Origin: DASSUW01 sp963830725
Lineage (GTDB): Bacteria > Actinomycetota > Thermoleophilia > Solirubrobacterales > Solirubrobacteraceae
Length of the DNA stretch: 64,000 bases
Assembly: GCA_963830725.1 (NCBI GenBank)
Contig: CAWHNO010000011.1
Span: 124,001 to 188,000 of the forward strand
Direction of reading: 5' to 3'
Shown here in pieces: positions 37,688 through 49,521 of this stretch (its first letter is position 1; each line of letters opens with the position of its first letter). A model generated the notes under the pieces. The model searched no databases, was not told the DNA's origin, and was given only the letters and a program-made list of their open reading frames with translations. Both the position numbers and the translations under genes were made by a program.

Positions 37688-38590
37688 TCAGAGCCAGGCG
37701 AGCTCGGCGATCCGCTCGCGGTGCTCGCTGCCCTCCCCGTACGCGTGCGCGTTGGCCTCGCCGCGCTTGAGGAAGAAGTGCAGGTCGTGCTCCCAGGTGA
37801 AGCCGATGCCGCCGTGGACCTGCAGCGCGGAGCGCGGCACGCGGCGCCCGCAGTCGCCCGCATAGGCCTTCGCGCAGGCGGCGGCGAGCGCCGCCGTCTC
37901 CGGCTCGTGGTCGAGCGCCCATGCCGCCCAGTAGACGGCCGCGCGGGCGCCCTCGACCTCGAGCAGCATCTGCGCGCAGGCGTGCGAGACGGCCTGGTAG
38001 GTGCCGATCGCGCGCCCGAACTGCTTGCGCTCCTTGGCGTACGCGACCGCCATCTCCATCGCCCGCTCGGCCACGCCGACCGACTCAGCGGCGTTCATCA
38101 CGGTCGCCTGCAGCCGCCCGCGCTCGACGTCGCCGCCGCCCGCGCGCTCGCCGCCGCTGACCCGGAACAGCCTCCGTGTCGGATCGAGCGCGGGCACGGG
38201 CTCGACGGCGGCGCCCGTCACCTGCGCGCCGTCCCAGTCGACCAGCACGTCGGCCGCCCCCGCGTCGAACGCCAGCCCGTCGACGACGACGGCGCCGCGC
38301 CGCCCGCCGCCGACGTCCGCGCCGAGCAGGCCGGCGGCCCACGTCGACTGGAGCGGCGTCGGCGCCAGCGCGTAGCCGAGCTCCTCGGCCACCACGATCA
38401 TCTCGACGGTCCCGATCTCGGCGATCTCCGGCCAGCCGAGCTCGACCATCTCGCTCCACTGCGCGTCGGTGAAGCCGCGCTCGTCGTCGAGCGCGAGCCG
38501 GCGCACCTCGGCGAGCGGGTAGCGCGCGGCCAGGAACTCGCGCGCCGTGGACTTGATCGTCCGCTGGTCCTCCGAGAGGTCGAAGTTCAC
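37688..38590 (-). CDS. Acyl-CoA dehydrogenase, short subunit (FadE-like)
   Basis: 300 residues from ATG 38590 (MNFDLSEDQRTIKSTAREFL). This is the shortened form lacking much of the middle beta domain. It keeps the C-terminal helical domain with YAKERKQFGRAIGTYQAVSH and the FAD-contact motif LQVHGGIGFTWEHDLHFF. Such proteins pair with a longer partner to form heteromeric steroid or side-chain acyl-CoA dehydrogenases in actinobacteria. The 4-bp gap to the long partner upstream supports this. Confidence 0.88.
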   Translation of the reverse strand: MNFDLSEDQRTIKSTAREFLAARYPLAEVRRLALDDERGFTDAQWSEMVELGWPEIAEIGTVEMIVVAEELGYALAPTPLQSTWAAGLLGADVGGGRRGAVVVDGLAFDAGAADVLVDWDGAQVTGAAVEPVPALDPTRRLFRVSGGERAGGGDVERGRLQATVMNAAESVGVAERAMEMAVAYAKERKQFGRAIGTYQAVSHACAQMLLEVEGARAAVYWAAWALDHEPETAALAAACAKAYAGDCGRRVPRSALQVHGGIGFTWEHDLHFFLKRGEANAHAYGEGSEHRERIAELAWL

Positions 38591-38594
38591 GTGG

Positions 38595-39716
38595 TCACGA
38601 GGCCCGCGGGAGACCGAGCACGCGCTCGGCGACGATGTTCTTGAGGATCTCGGTCGTGCCGCCCTCGATCGAGTTGGCGCGGGCGCGCAGGAAGCGATAC
38701 GGCCACGAGCCCTCGGCCTGCAGCGCGCGCGAGCCGGCGACGTCCATCGCCAGCTCGGTCAGCCCCTGGTTCACCTCGGCCCAGTGCCACTTGCCGAGCG
38801 AGCCCCCGGGGCCGGGCGGGCGGGTCAGGCCGCGGTAGGCGTTGAGCCGCAGCACCTGCGCCTCCGCGTAGAGCTGGCCGAAGCGCTGGCGGATCAGCGG
38901 GTCATCCTCCAGGCCGAGCTCGCGGATCTCGTCGCGCAGCTCGCGCAGCGCGACCTGCACGCGGACCTGGAGCGCGAAGGCGAGCCCGGCGCGCTCGTGC
39001 ATCAGCGTGGTGATGGCCACCGGCCAGCCGTTGCCCTCACCGCCGACGATGTTCTCGTGCGGGATCCGCGCCTCCTCGAGGAACAGCTCGTTGAACTCGG
39101 ACTCGCCGGTGATCTGGACGAGCGGCCGCACCTCGACGGCGTCCTGCTCCATGTCGAGCAGGAAGTAGGTGAGCCCGCGATGCTTGGGCGCCTCGGGGTC
39201 GGTGCGGGCGACGAGCATGCACCACTTCGCCTCGTGCGCGTACGTGGTCCAGACCTTCTGGCCGGTGACGATCCACTCGTCGCCCTTGCGCACGGCGCGT
39301 GTCTTCAGTGACGCGAGGTCGGAGCCCGACTCGGGCTCCGAGAACCCCTGGCACCAGATCTCGTCGGCCGACAGGATCGGCTGCAGGTAGCGCTGCTTCT
39401 GCTCCTCGGTGCCGTGGGCGATGACCGTCGGGCCGCCCATGGCCAGCCCGAGCACGTTGGCCATCGAGGGCGCCCCGGCGCGCGCGACCTCCTCGAAGAA
39501 GATCGCCTGCTCGACCTGCGTGGCGCCGGCGCCGCCGTACTCGGTCGGCCACGTCAGCCCGGCCCAGCCGCGCTCGTTGAGCGCCTGCTGCCAGGCACGG
39601 CGGAACTCGAACAGCTCGGGGTCGGAGTCCGGCTCGCGGCCGGGGTGGTTGGCCTCTATCCAGCCGCGGACGGCGTCACGGAACTCACGCTCGGCCGGCG
39701 ACAGGCTCAGGTCCAT
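38595..39716 (-). CDS. Acyl-CoA dehydrogenase, long subunit (FadE-like)
   Basis: 373 residues from ATG 39716 (MDLSLSPAEREFRDAVRGWI). ACAD signatures are CQGFSEPESGSDLASLKTRA, WIVTGQKVWTTYAHEAKWCM and, at the end, SIEGGTTEILKNIVAERVLG. The ATG lies 32 bp inside the DMT transporter gene, so the three genes form one minus-strand operon. With the short partner it probably oxidises a bulky acyl-CoA, by analogy with FadE26-27-like pairs; the substrate is unproven. Confidence 0.92.
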   Translation of the reverse strand: MDLSLSPAEREFRDAVRGWIEANHPGREPDSDPELFEFRRAWQQALNERGWAGLTWPTEYGGAGATQVEQAIFFEEVARAGAPSMANVLGLAMGGPTVIAHGTEEQKQRYLQPILSADEIWCQGFSEPESGSDLASLKTRAVRKGDEWIVTGQKVWTTYAHEAKWCMLVARTDPEAPKHRGLTYFLLDMEQDAVEVRPLVQITGESEFNELFLEEARIPHENIVGGEGNGWPVAITTLMHERAGLAFALQVRVQVALRELRDEIRELGLEDDPLIRQRFGQLYAEAQVLRLNAYRGLTRPPGPGGSLGKWHWAEVNQGLTELAMDVAGSRALQAEGSWPYRFLRARANSIEGGTTEILKNIVAERVLGLPRAS

Positions 39717-40614
39717 GGTCCGGGCACGCTACCGGCTCCGGCACCTGCTCGCGCCGGGGACCGGAGGCGAGCGCGACCCCGCCGAGGATCAGCGCCAGGC
39801 CCCCGAGACCCGCCACGGTGATCGGCTCCTCGAGGAACACGCCACCGTAGAAGAGCGCCACGCCGGGCGCCAGGTAGCTGACCAGCGAGGCGCGCCCGGC
39901 CCCGACCTCGGCGATCAGCTTGTAGAAGATCACGAAGGCGAGCGCGGTACCGATGGCGCCGAGCGCGAGGACCGAGGCGACGGCGCCGAGGCCGGGCGCC
40001 TCGCTCGGCGCGGTGGCGACGGCGGCCGGCAGCGTCCACAGCGAGGCGGCCGAGATCGAGACGAACGAGGCCTGGACCGAGGTCAGCCGGCCGTAGCGGC
40101 GCTTGACCACGAAGCCGCCGAGCGCGTAGAAGGCGGCCGCGCCGACCATCGCCATCGCGCCGAGGAACTGGGCGAGCGTGGAGATCGACTCGACGCCGAC
40201 CACCAGCGCCACGCCCGCCAGGCCGGCGAGCATGCCGATCCCCTGGCGGCGGTCGATCCGCTCGGACGGATCGATGAACGGCGCGAACAGGGCCACGAAC
40301 AGCGCCGCCGGCGAGATCAGGACGGCGGTCAGGCCGGACGGCACCTCGTGCTCGCCGAAGGTGATCAGGGTGAACGGAGCCGCCACCGCCACGAAGCCCA
40401 GCGTCGCCGCCCAGCCGGGCCGCCGGCGCATGTCGGCGAGCGCGCCGCGGACGGCGCCGCGCAGCGCGATCGCCAGCACCAGCGCGGCGAGCGCCGTGCG
40501 CATCCACACGATCATCGGCGCGCTGAAGTCCTCGAGCGCGTACTTGATCAGCAGATAGGAGCCGCCCCAGATGGCGGACAGCGCGGCGAGCAATCCGAAC
40601 TGGCGCGGCGACAT
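39685..40614 (-). CDS. DMT/EamA-family transporter
   Basis: 309 residues from ATG 40614. Ten hydrophobic helices in two EamA repeats (GLLAALSAIWGGSYLLIKYA at the start, VSYLAPGVALFYGGVFLEEP in the second repeat). The EamA hallmark 'APxxxxxxG--LxEP' is visible there. It overlaps the downstream acyl-CoA dehydrogenase start by 32 bp. Its substrate is unknown; the operon suggests export or import linked to acyl-CoA breakdown, but that is weak. Confidence 0.9.
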   Translation of the reverse strand: MSPRQFGLLAALSAIWGGSYLLIKYALEDFSAPMIVWMRTALAALVLAIALRGAVRGALADMRRRPGWAATLGFVAVAAPFTLITFGEHEVPSGLTAVLISPAALFVALFAPFIDPSERIDRRQGIGMLAGLAGVALVVGVESISTLAQFLGAMAMVGAAAFYALGGFVVKRRYGRLTSVQASFVSISAASLWTLPAAVATAPSEAPGLGAVASVLALGAIGTALAFVIFYKLIAEVGAGRASLVSYLAPGVALFYGGVFLEEPITVAGLGGLALILGGVALASGPRREQVPEPVACPDHGPEPVAGRA

Positions 40615-40707
40615 GACCACCAGTGTGGCAGCGGAACGGCTTCAGCGGAAATGACGATTCTGCCTGTAAGGGATAAGCCGTGCTTATCGACGCGCGCGAC
40701 CGACGGA

Positions 40708-41001
40708 TCAGTCAGATTTGCCCGAGCCGGAAGACGAGGCCGGCTTGGACTCGCTCTTGTCCTTCTTCGCGTCGTGCTTGTCGGCGCCTTCGGACGCGGA
40801 CTTCTCGCGCTCGCGCTTGCGCTTCGACGTGCCGTAGTCGGTGTTGTAGAAGCCCGACCCCTTGAAGTGCACAGCGATCGGATGGAACACGCGCTGCACG
40901 ATGGCCTCGCACTCCTGGCAGTGCGTCACCGGATCGTCGGTGATCTTCTGCATGACCTCGAAGAGGTGGCCGTTCTCGCAGCGGTACTCGTAGATCGGCA
41001 T
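40708..41001 (-). CDS. FmdB-family zinc-ribbon protein
   Basis: 97 residues from ATG 41001. The FmdB/CxxC_CXXC_SSSS zinc ribbon MPIYEYRCENGHLFEVMQKI with VTHCQECEA gives two Cys pairs, followed by IAVHFKGSGFYNTDYG and a charged, Lys/Ser-rich tail. Family function is unclear (named after a regulator of amidase or formamidase genes). It is divergent from glycyl-tRNA synthetase over 27 bp. Confidence 0.92.
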   Translation of the reverse strand: MPIYEYRCENGHLFEVMQKITDDPVTHCQECEAIVQRVFHPIAVHFKGSGFYNTDYGTSKRKREREKSASEGADKHDAKKDKSESKPASSSGSGKSD

Positions 41002-41028
41002 CGCGGCGGCCGAGTATAGGCTGAGCCC

Positions 41029-42348
41029 ATGGCCGCTCCGACCATGGACGCCGTGGTCGCGCTCTGCAAGCGGCGGGGGCTGATCTTCCCCGCCTCCGAG
41101 ATCTACGGCGGGATCCACAACACCTACGACTACGGGCACTACGGCGTCCTGCTCAAGAAGAACGTCGTCGACGCCTGGTGGAAGTCGATGATCCAGGAGC
41201 GCGACGACATCGTGGCGCTCGACTCGGCCATCATCCAGCACCCGCGCACGTGGGAGGCGTCGGGCCATCTCGCGGGCTTCGCCGATCCGCTCGTCCAGTG
41301 CCTGGGCAAGTGCAAGCAGCGGTTCCGCGAGGACCACCTGCGCGAGGCGCAGGGGGAGGGCGAGCTGCGCTGTCCTGTCTGCGGCGGCGAGCTGACCGAG
41401 CCGCGCGCCTTCAACCTCATGTTCGAGACGACGGTCGGCCCGGTGAAGGAGGCCGGCTCGACGGTCTACCTGCGCCCTGAGACGGCGCAGGGCATCTTCC
41501 TCGACTTCAAGACCACGCTCGGCTTCGCCCGTCGCAAGCCGCCGTTCGGGATCGCGCAGGTCGGCAAGTCGTTCCGCAACGAGATCACGCCCGGCAACTT
41601 CATCTTCCGCACGCTCGAGTTCGAGCAGATGGAGATGGAGTTCTTCGTGCCGCCCGACGAGGCCGGGCGCTGGTACGACTACTGGCGCCAGGCGCGGCTG
41701 GACTGGTACGTCTCGCTCGGGATCGACCGCGAGCGCCTGCGGCTGCGCGACCACGACGAGGACGAGCTGTCGCACTACTCCTCCGCCACCGCCGACGTCG
41801 AGTACCTGTATCCGATCGGCTGGTCGGAGCTGGAGGGCGTCGCCAACCGCGGCGACTTCGACCTCACCCAGCACGCAGAGTTCTCGGGCGAGAAGCTCGA
41901 GTACTTCGACCCGCAGACGCGCGAGCGCTACGTCCCGCACGTGATCGAGCCGGCCGCCGGCGTCGGCCGCACCGTGCTGGCACTGTTGTGCGACGCCTAC
42001 GACGAGGACGAGATCGGCGGCGAGAAGCGCACCGTGCTGCGGCTGCACCCGAGGATGGCGCCGGTCAAGGTCGCGGTGCTCCCGCTGCTGCGCAAGGACG
42101 GGCATCCCGAGCGCGCGCGAGCGATCTACGAGGAGCTGCGCACGCACGTGAGCGCCGAGTACGACGAGGGCGGCCACATCGGCAAGCGCTACCGGCGTCA
42201 GGACGAGATCGGCACGCCGTTCGCCGTCACGATCGACCACCAGACGCTCGAGGACGGCACCGTGACGCTGCGCGAGCGCGACACGCTCACCCAGGACCGC
42301 GTGCCGGCCGACGAGCTGGTGGCGCGTGTGAACGCCGCCGTTCGCTAA
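41029..42348 (+). CDS. glyS: Glycyl-tRNA synthetase (dimeric type)
   Basis: 439 residues from ATG 41029. Class II motifs of the single-chain eukaryote-like GlyRS are FPASEIYGGIHNTYDYGHYG, motif 2 GKSFRNEITPGNFIFRTLEF and motif 3 region PAAGVGRTVLALLCDAY. Zinc-type cysteines CLGKCKQRF and CPVCGGE are present, and the anticodon domain follows (VAVLPLLRKDG). Length is typical of actinobacteria. The diiron gene follows after 12 bp. Confidence 0.95.
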   Translation: MAAPTMDAVVALCKRRGLIFPASEIYGGIHNTYDYGHYGVLLKKNVVDAWWKSMIQERDDIVALDSAIIQHPRTWEASGHLAGFADPLVQCLGKCKQRFREDHLREAQGEGELRCPVCGGELTEPRAFNLMFETTVGPVKEAGSTVYLRPETAQGIFLDFKTTLGFARRKPPFGIAQVGKSFRNEITPGNFIFRTLEFEQMEMEFFVPPDEAGRWYDYWRQARLDWYVSLGIDRERLRLRDHDEDELSHYSSATADVEYLYPIGWSELEGVANRGDFDLTQHAEFSGEKLEYFDPQTRERYVPHVIEPAAGVGRTVLALLCDAYDEDEIGGEKRTVLRLHPRMAPVKVAVLPLLRKDGHPERARAIYEELRTHVSAEYDEGGHIGKRYRRQDEIGTPFAVTIDHQTLEDGTVTLRERDTLTQDRVPADELVARVNAAVR

Positions 42349-42360
42349 CGTCGGTTGGCG

Positions 42361-43627
42361 ATGTCGGTCGCCGCAGACCAGGTCAGCTACGAGGACCTCT
42401 ACCGGCGCTGGGAGGCGGCCAACTGGCGGGCCACGGAGATCGACTTCTCCGAGGACCGCGCGCAGTGGCAGGAGCGCTTCTCGGCGCACGAGCGCCGCGC
42501 CGCCCTCTGGAACTACGCGATGTTCTTCCACGGCGAGGACGCCGTCGCCGACGACCTGTCGCCGTTCATCGACGCCGCCCCGCGCGAGGAGCAGAAGTAC
42601 TTCCTCGCCACCCAGCAGGTCGACGAGGCGCGCCACGCGGTGTTCTTCAACCGCTTCATGCACGAGGTGGTCGAGCGCGGCGACGGCACTATCGCGAGCG
42701 CGCTGGAGGCGACGCGGCCGGAGCTCACGTGGGGCTTCGTGAAGACGTTCGAGATGCTCCACCGCGTGGTCGACGAGCTGCGCCGCGACCGCTCGCGCAC
42801 CAAGCTCGCGCAGGCGGTGACGATGTACCACTTCGTCGTCGAGGCCACGCTCGCCCAGCCCGGGCAGCACTTCATCTCCGACTACCTCGCACGAGCGCGG
42901 CCTCCTGCCCGGCTTCCGCGCCGGCATGCACAACGTCGCGCTCGACGAGCAGCGCCACATCGGGTTCGGCGTCAAGCTGCTGCGCGACCTGGCGCTCGAG
43001 GACCCGGAGGTGCCCGACGCCGTGGCCGAGCAGCTGCGCGCCGTCACGCCGGTCTCGCTCGCCGTCTTCGTCCCACCCGGCTGGGACACGAGCTACGTCG
43101 AGTGCTTCGGCTTCACGCTCGAGCAGATCTACGAGGAGGGCGCCCGCTCGTTCGAGGCCAAGTTCCGCGCCGCCGGTCTGCCGATCGAGGAGCTGCCCGG
43201 CCCGCAGATCATGCCGATGGACCTGCCGCCGGCCGACCGCGCCCGCCGCGGGCTCGACATGCTGCGCGCCGGCTACCTCGGCGCGCCCGACGGGCCGCCG
43301 GCGCGCGACCCCGAGGCGATGGCGATGCTGTTCGACAGCGTCCGCCGCAACGTCGACCTGCGGCGTGCGCCAGACGGGCCGTTCGTGCTCCAGTGGGACT
43401 TCCCCGACGCCGAGCCCTGGCACGTCCGGCTCGACAACGGGTCGACCGCCGCGGCGCCGGGGCGAGCGCCGGACGTCGACCTCGAGCTCCGCTGCAGCTT
43501 CGACGACTGGGTCGACGTGGTGGCCGGGCGGCTCGATGCGCGCAGGGCGGTCGCCACCGGCCGGCTGCGGCCGCGCGCGAAGCCGCGGGCGCTGTGGCGC
43601 GCGCGCAGGCTGTTCAGCGCGTCTTGA
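42361..43627 (+). CDS. Ferritin-like diiron (R2-type) protein fused to SCP2-like domain, frameshifted
   Basis: About 421 residues from ATG 42361. The helical diiron domain has two metal motifs, QQVDEARHAVFFNRFMHEVV (ExxH type) and NVALDEQRHIGFGVKLLRDL, as in ribonucleotide-reductase R2-like proteins. The frame breaks near 42888; removing one base gives DYLHERGLLPGFRAGMHNVA. The C-terminal 100 residues (PFVLQWDFPDAEPWHVRLDN, VDLELRCSFDDWVDVVAGRL) look like an SCP2 sterol-carrier domain. An oxidase acting on a lipid ligand held by the SCP2 domain is a possible role, by inference. Confidence 0.8.
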
Positions 43628-43681
43628 CCTTGAGGGTCATCGTCATTCCCGCCCGCCTGGCGGACCGCCGCGAGTCCTTGA

Positions 43682-44296
43682 TCAGGGATATCCCTGGTTC
43701 GAGTCCATCAACAGCGTCCGGGCCGCCGCGGTGGCGGCGCGCAGGGCCGGCCGGTGGTCGTTGCCCGGCTCCCCCAGCAGGCGCAGAGCGAACCCGTCGG
43801 CGAGCGAGAGCAGCACGGCGGCGACCGCCTCCGGATCGTCGCTCAGCCGCACGGCGCCCTGCTCCTGGCGGGCGGTCAGCAGCTCGGCCAGGCGGGTCCG
43901 GGTGGCGCGCTGGAGCTCGGCGAACTCGGCGGCGATCTCAGGGTTGCGACGGCCCGACGTGAACAGCTCGAACATCAGCGCCACGAAGCCGGGGTCGCGC
44001 TCCACGAGGTCCTCGAGCGAGTGCACGAGCACTTCGATGACCTCGTCCGCCGAGTGGGCGTCCTCGAGCGCCCGGTCGAGCCGCTCCATGCGGATGTCGG
44101 CGTCGCGGCGGACGACCTCGGCGAGCAGCTTCTCCTTGGTGCCGAAGTGGTAGTGCAGCAGGCCGCGCGAGACGCCGGCCTCGCGCGCGACGTGGTCGAA
44201 GGTCGCGCCCGCGGCTCCGCGGGCCGCCACCGAGCGGCGCATCGCGTCGATGATCCTCGAGCTCGCGGCCTCCATGCTTCGTATATTCCGGCACAT
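43682..44296 (-). CDS. TetR-family transcriptional regulator
   Basis: About 204 residues from ATG 44296, or from 44275. The N-terminal TetR HTH reads SRIIDAMRRSVAARGAAGAT, then FDHVAREAGVSRGLLHYHFG and TKEKLLAEVV. The C-terminal part is a helical ligand domain. It lies downstream of the drrA-drrB-like exporter on the same strand after 59 bp. It probably represses that exporter and perhaps itself. The last codons sit in a 14-bp palindrome (CAGGGATATCCCTG, 43683-43696). Confidence 0.9.
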   Translation of the reverse strand: MCRNIRSMEAASSRIIDAMRRSVAARGAAGATFDHVAREAGVSRGLLHYHFGTKEKLLAEVVRRDADIRMERLDRALEDAHSADEVIEVLVHSLEDLVERDPGFVALMFELFTSGRRNPEIAAEFAELQRATRTRLAELLTARQEQGAVRLSDDPEAVAAVLLSLADGFALRLLGEPGNDHRPALRAATAAARTLLMDSNQGYP

Positions 44297-44355
44297 GGGC
44301 TCCCGCCGCCTCCTGGCCGCGGCGGCGGGACGCACACGTGTGATGAAACCCCGGG

Positions 44356-45129
44356 CTATTTCGCTGCGACCGTCCGATACCTGGCCACTGCCAGGGGCGC
44401 GAAGATCGCCGTCAGGACGGCGCACCAGATGAACGACATCCAGATGTCGCTGTTGGCCGGCGTGTTCAGCCACAACGAGCGGACGGCGTCCGAGACCGTG
44501 GTGAACGGGTTCGCCTCCGCGAACTGGCGGAGCCCGTCGGGCATCGACTCCGCCGGCACGAACACCGAGGAGGCGAACGTGAGCGGGAAGATCAGCGTGA
44601 AGCCGATCGAGTTCGCCGTCTCCGGCGAGGACGAGTACAGCCCGACGAGCGCGAAGATCCACGAGAACGCATAGCCGAGGAACAGCAGCAGCACGATTCC
44701 GAGCGCGATCTCGCCCACCGTCGCGTCGATGAAGTTGAAGCCGGCGGCGAAGCCGACCGCGAACAGCACGACGAGTGACAGGCAGTTGAGGACGACGTCG
44801 GACGACGTGCGCGCCGTCAGCACCGCCGCGCGCGACATCGGCAGCGAGCGGAAGCGGTCGATCAGGCCCTTCTTGACGTCCTCGGAGAGGCCGAGCGCCG
44901 TCACGAACCCGCCGAACGCGATCGACTGGACGATGATGCCCGGCATCAGGAAGTCGACGTAGTCGAAGCCCGGCGTCTGGATCGCGCCGCCGAACACGTA
45001 GACGAACAGCAGCACGAACATCACCGGCTGGACCGTGTACGCGATCAGCAGGTCGGGCTGGCGCGGGATCCGCATCAGGTTGCGCTTGGCGAGGACCGTC
45101 GTGTCCTCGACGGTGGTGGAGACGCTCAT
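44356..45129 (-). CDS. ABC-2 family exporter permease (DrrB-like)
   Basis: 257 residues from ATG 45129, which overlaps the ATPase stop by 4 nt. DrrB features are LMRIPRQPDLLIAYTVQPVM at the N-terminus, six hydrophobic segments, and TFASSVFVPAESMPDGLRQF with NPFTTVSDAVRSLWLN near the C-terminus. With the ATPase it forms a daunorubicin-resistance-type exporter. The substrate is unknown. Confidence 0.93.
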   Translation of the reverse strand: MSVSTTVEDTTVLAKRNLMRIPRQPDLLIAYTVQPVMFVLLFVYVFGGAIQTPGFDYVDFLMPGIIVQSIAFGGFVTALGLSEDVKKGLIDRFRSLPMSRAAVLTARTSSDVVLNCLSLVVLFAVGFAAGFNFIDATVGEIALGIVLLLFLGYAFSWIFALVGLYSSSPETANSIGFTLIFPLTFASSVFVPAESMPDGLRQFAEANPFTTVSDAVRSLWLNTPANSDIWMSFIWCAVLTAIFAPLAVARYRTVAAK

Positions 45130-46110
45130 ACGGCCGCAACCTCCTGCTCCTCGTCGGGGGCCCCTGTCGTGTCCTCGGCGGCGTGGCCCGTGAGGGCGAT
45201 GAACACGTCGTCGAGCGTCGGCCGGTGCAGCGCGATGTCGTCGACCACGATGCCGACCGACGTCGAGCTTGCGGATGGCCTCGGGGATGACCCCGTGGCG
45301 CGGTCGCACCGGGGCGTGGACGACGAGTCCGTCGGCCGTCGCGCGGTCCAGGCACATCTCGGCCAGCGCGGCGATCGCGGCATCCGCGTCGGCGGCGTCC
45401 TCGAGCTTGACGTCGAGCCGGTCGCCGCCGATCTGGGCCTTCAGCTCGTCCGAGGTGCCCTCGGCGATCACCCGGCCGTGGTCGATCACCACGATCCGGT
45501 CGGCCAGCCGGTCGGCCTCGTCGAGGTACTGGGTGGTCAGTAGCACCGTCGCGCCAGCCGCCGCGCGCGACTCGATCGTCTCCCACATGCCGAGGCGGCT
45601 GCGCGGGTCGAGGCCCGTGGTGGGCTCGTCCAGGAACAGCACCGGCGGGCGGGCCACGAGCGCCGCGGCGAGGTCGAGCCGGCGCCGCATGCCGCCGGAG
45701 TAGGTCTTGGCGGGCCGTTTGGCCGCCTCGGTGAGCTCGAAGCGCTCGAGCAGCTCGCCCGCCCGCTCGCGCGACTGCTCCTTGCCGAGGTGGTAGAGCC
45801 GGCCGACCATCTCCAGGTTCTCGAACCCGGTGAGGTTCTCGTCCACGGCCGCGTACTGGCCGGCCAGGCCGATCTTCGCCCGCAGCTCGGCGGCGTCACG
45901 CTTCACGTCGAGCCCGGCCACTCGGGCCGTTCCCGCGTCGGCCTCGAGCAGGGTGGTGAGGATCCGCACCGCGGTTGTCTTGCCGGCGCCGTTGGGGCCC
46001 AGCAGGCCGAGCACACTGCCCGTGCGCGCGGCGAAATCGATGCCGCGGAGGGCGTGCACCGAGCCGTACGACTTCTCGAGCCCCTCGACGACGATCGCAT
46101 CATCGGTCAT
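45126..46110 (-). CDS. ABC exporter ATP-binding protein (DrrA-like), frameshifted near 3' end
   Basis: About 327 residues from ATG 46110. It has Walker A GPNGAGKTTAVRIL, the DrrA-like GLAGQYAAVDENLTGFENL, signature YSGGMRRRLDLAAAL, Walker B FLDEPTTGLDPRSR and LLTTQYLDEADRLAD. A break near 45265 is repaired by dropping one base, after which VVDDIALHRPTLDDVFIALT, the normal DrrA ending, follows. Coupled to the permease by an ATGA overlap. Confidence 0.92.
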
Positions 46111-46170
46111 GCGAGCCAAGCTAGTAGAGGCCCCCGGCGGTTTCGGTACGGTTTGGCACACTGTTGCCCG

Positions 46171-46558
46171 ATGGAGGAACGGCAGCGGCGCCCGCGCCCC
46201 AAGCTGATCGAGAGCCTCGAGGCGCGGCGGGCCACGCACCGCGACCGAAGCCGCTTCTACCGCGATCGGCTTCGCCGTCGTCGGCGCCGCGATCCTGCTC
46301 GGCGGCGTGGTGATGCTGGTCACCCCCGGCCCGGCGTTCGTGCTGATCCCGATCGGCCTCGCCATGCTCTCGCTCGAGTTCGTGTGGGCCGAGCGGCTGC
46401 TCGAGAAATCGCTCGAGCAGGCGCAGGCCGCCCAGGAGAAGGCGGTGCAGACGACGCGCACGGAGCGCATCCTGCTGGCGATCGCGACCGTCCTGGCGAT
46501 CGCCGCGTGCGTGCTCGCGGTCCTCTGGTGGGACATTCCTGTCCTACCGGACAAGTAG
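46171..46558 (+). CDS. PGPGW-family (TIGR02611-like) membrane protein, frameshifted
   Basis: About 128 residues from ATG 46171. A basic cytoplasmic N-terminus (MEERQRRPRPKLIESLEARR) is followed, after a one-base break near 46261, by FAVVGAAILLGGVVMLVTPG, PAFVLIPIGLAMLSLEFVWA (the VTPGPAF motif of the PGPGW family), a charged linker, and a last helix (ERILLAIATVLAIAACVLAV). Function of the family is unknown. Confidence 0.78.
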
Positions 46559-46596
46559 TTGCTCCGCCGGGCATCCAGCCGGCGTTCTGACAGAAA

Positions 46597-46618
46597 CGGA
46601 CGCCATCCATGGCGTCCG
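46597..46618. terminator. Perfect 10-bp hairpin between convergent genes
   Basis: CGGACGCCAT-CC-ATGGCGTCCG lies in the 90-bp gap between the PGPGW gene and the convergent 46649 gene. A smaller inverted repeat (CGCCGG/CCGGCG) lies just before it. There is no T tract. It probably ends transcription from both sides. Confidence 0.6.
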
Positions 46619-46648
46619 TAACCGGGCTTCGCCCTCTATCTGGGGTGC

Positions 46649-47107
46649 TCAGGTCGTGGTTCCGGCTGCCTCGTTGGAGGGGGTCGACGCGGTGGTGGTG
46701 GAGCTGTACTCGAACTCCTCCTCGGCGCCGAACAGTCCGTCGAGCACCTTCTTGCGCAGGTTCTCGCTCACGGCGAGCGCCACGCCGGCGGAAGCGACGC
46801 CGATCAGCAGGATCTTGCCGAAGCCGCCCTTGCGCTTCTTCTTCTTCTTGGGCGCCTCGCGCAGCGCGACACTGGCGTCCTTGATCGACTCGGCGGCGTT
46901 CTTGATCTCCTTCTGCAGCTTCTTGTCGTCGAAGATCTGCGAGGAAGGGGACTTGCCGTTGCTCAGGCGCGCGTAGGCCTTGCGGGCGGACTCGTAGGCG
47001 TCTGCGATGTTCTTCCGCAGGTCCTCGTCCTCGACCACTTGCCGCAGGTACGGGTTCGTGCGCGCCTTCTCGGCCGCCGACTTGGCCTTGTTCTTGGCTT
47101 TTGCCAT
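46649..47107 (-). CDS. Lys-rich hypothetical protein with one membrane helix
   Basis: 152 residues from ATG 47107 (MAKAKNKAKSAAEKARTNPY). A highly charged helical N-terminal half, a Lys block (PKKKKKRKGGFG), one hydrophobic helix (KILLIGVASAGVALAVSENL) and a Glu/Thr/Ser-rich end make up the chain. No family was recognised. The 51-bp gap to lon upstream (same strand) suggests possible co-transcription with the hsp20-lon operon. Confidence 0.65.
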   Translation of the reverse strand: MAKAKNKAKSAAEKARTNPYLRQVVEDEDLRKNIADAYESARKAYARLSNGKSPSSQIFDDKKLQKEIKNAAESIKDASVALREAPKKKKKRKGGFGKILLIGVASAGVALAVSENLRKKVLDGLFGAEEEFEYSSTTTASTPSNEAAGTTT

Positions 47108-47157
47108 ACCACCTCTCCGCGTCGCTTTGGGACGAGCATACCCGCGATCCGCGGGTG

Positions 47158-49517
<2,360 letters not shown>

Positions 49518-49521
<4 letters not shown>

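Noticed and set aside
43695..43712. GGTTCGAGTCC resembling a tRNA T loop
   Set aside because: It is inside the coding 3' end of the TetR gene and no cloverleaf can be drawn around it.
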